Shown here piece after piece: positions 6,067 through 6,117 of a DNA stretch of 6,117 bases. Source of the DNA: Lentzea sp. (GTDB lineage Bacteria; Actinomycetota; Actinomycetes; Mycobacteriales; Pseudonocardiaceae); assembly GCA_030146905.1 (NCBI GenBank), contig JASLAV010001258.1:1-6117 (forward strand). Reading direction: 5' to 3'. A model generated the notes under the pieces. That model was not told the DNA's origin. It was given only the letters and a program-made list of their open reading frames with translations, and did not search any database. Numbering within the stretch: position 1 is the stretch's first letter; each line of letters begins with the position of its first letter. The position numbers and the translations under genes were made by a program.

Positions 6067-6117
6067 TGAGTGCCGCGATCACCACGCGGCCGCCGACCGC
6101 CCCCGTGCCGCACGCGC
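6063..6117 (+). CDS. Start of the next importer gene, probably ABC transporter permease (3' end outside window)
   Basis: An open frame starts with ATG ATG at 6063-6068 and overlaps the TGA of the binding-protein gene at 6064-6066. The first ATG gives a four-base ATGA overlap and the second a one-base overlap. GGGA at 6055-6058 may serve as ribosome binding site. About 18 codons are visible, reading MMSAAITTRPPTAPVPHA, a polar Pro/Thr-rich stretch with no membrane segment yet. CUT1 permeases of the MalF type often start with such a cytoplasmic tail, and the order binding protein then permease is typical. The identity rests on context, not on any visible domain. Confidence 0.6.
   Translation, partial: MMSAAITTRPPTAPVPHA

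Overview
The window is GC-rich, with third codon positions mostly G or C, frequent GTG starts and short intergenic gaps. It looks like a chromosomal segment of a high-GC actinomycete. The protein style (soluble Ser/Thr kinase, CUT1 sugar lipoprotein, GH3/LacI pair) would suit a filamentous genus such as those of Pseudonocardiales or Streptomycetales, but the sequence does not settle the genus.

Layout: (1) 1-244, + strand: the C-terminal end of a Hanks-type serine/threonine protein kinase, cut by the window edge. (2) 241-1239, - strand: a TerC-family membrane protein whose TAG stop shares a CTAG tetranucleotide with the kinase stop. Its start is best placed at a GTG with a good ribosome binding site, not at the upstream ATG. 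A strong two-part hairpin (1252-1291) abuts that ribosome binding site. (3) 1347-3644 and 3655-4668, - strand: a cytoplasmic GH3 beta-glycosidase and, just upstream of it, a LacI/GalR-family regulator, forming a two-gene unit with a 10-nt gap. (4) 4669-4791: a compact divergent control region with a 32-bp imperfect palindrome that covers the -35 boxes of both proposed promoters. (5) 4792-6066, + strand: a lipoprotein sugar-binding protein of a CUT1 ABC importer, followed through an ATGATGA overlap by the first codons of the next gene, probably a permease (6063 to the edge).

Functionally, 1347-6117 reads as one sugar-utilisation locus. The lipoprotein captures an oligosaccharide, the downstream permeases import it, the cytoplasmic GH3 enzyme hydrolyses it, and the LacI-type protein represses both arms until a sugar releases it. 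From memory of the families, the binding protein and hydrolase most resemble the xylobiose uptake/beta-xylosidase (BxlE/BxlA) type of streptomycetes. A beta-gluco-oligosaccharide substrate remains possible. No ATPase gene is visible; in actinomycetes a shared MsiK-type ATPase encoded elsewhere often serves such importers.

I see no wholly new system. The most interesting points are regulatory: the single palindrome between two promoters, a probably leaderless regulator mRNA, and the hairpin in front of the TerC-family gene.
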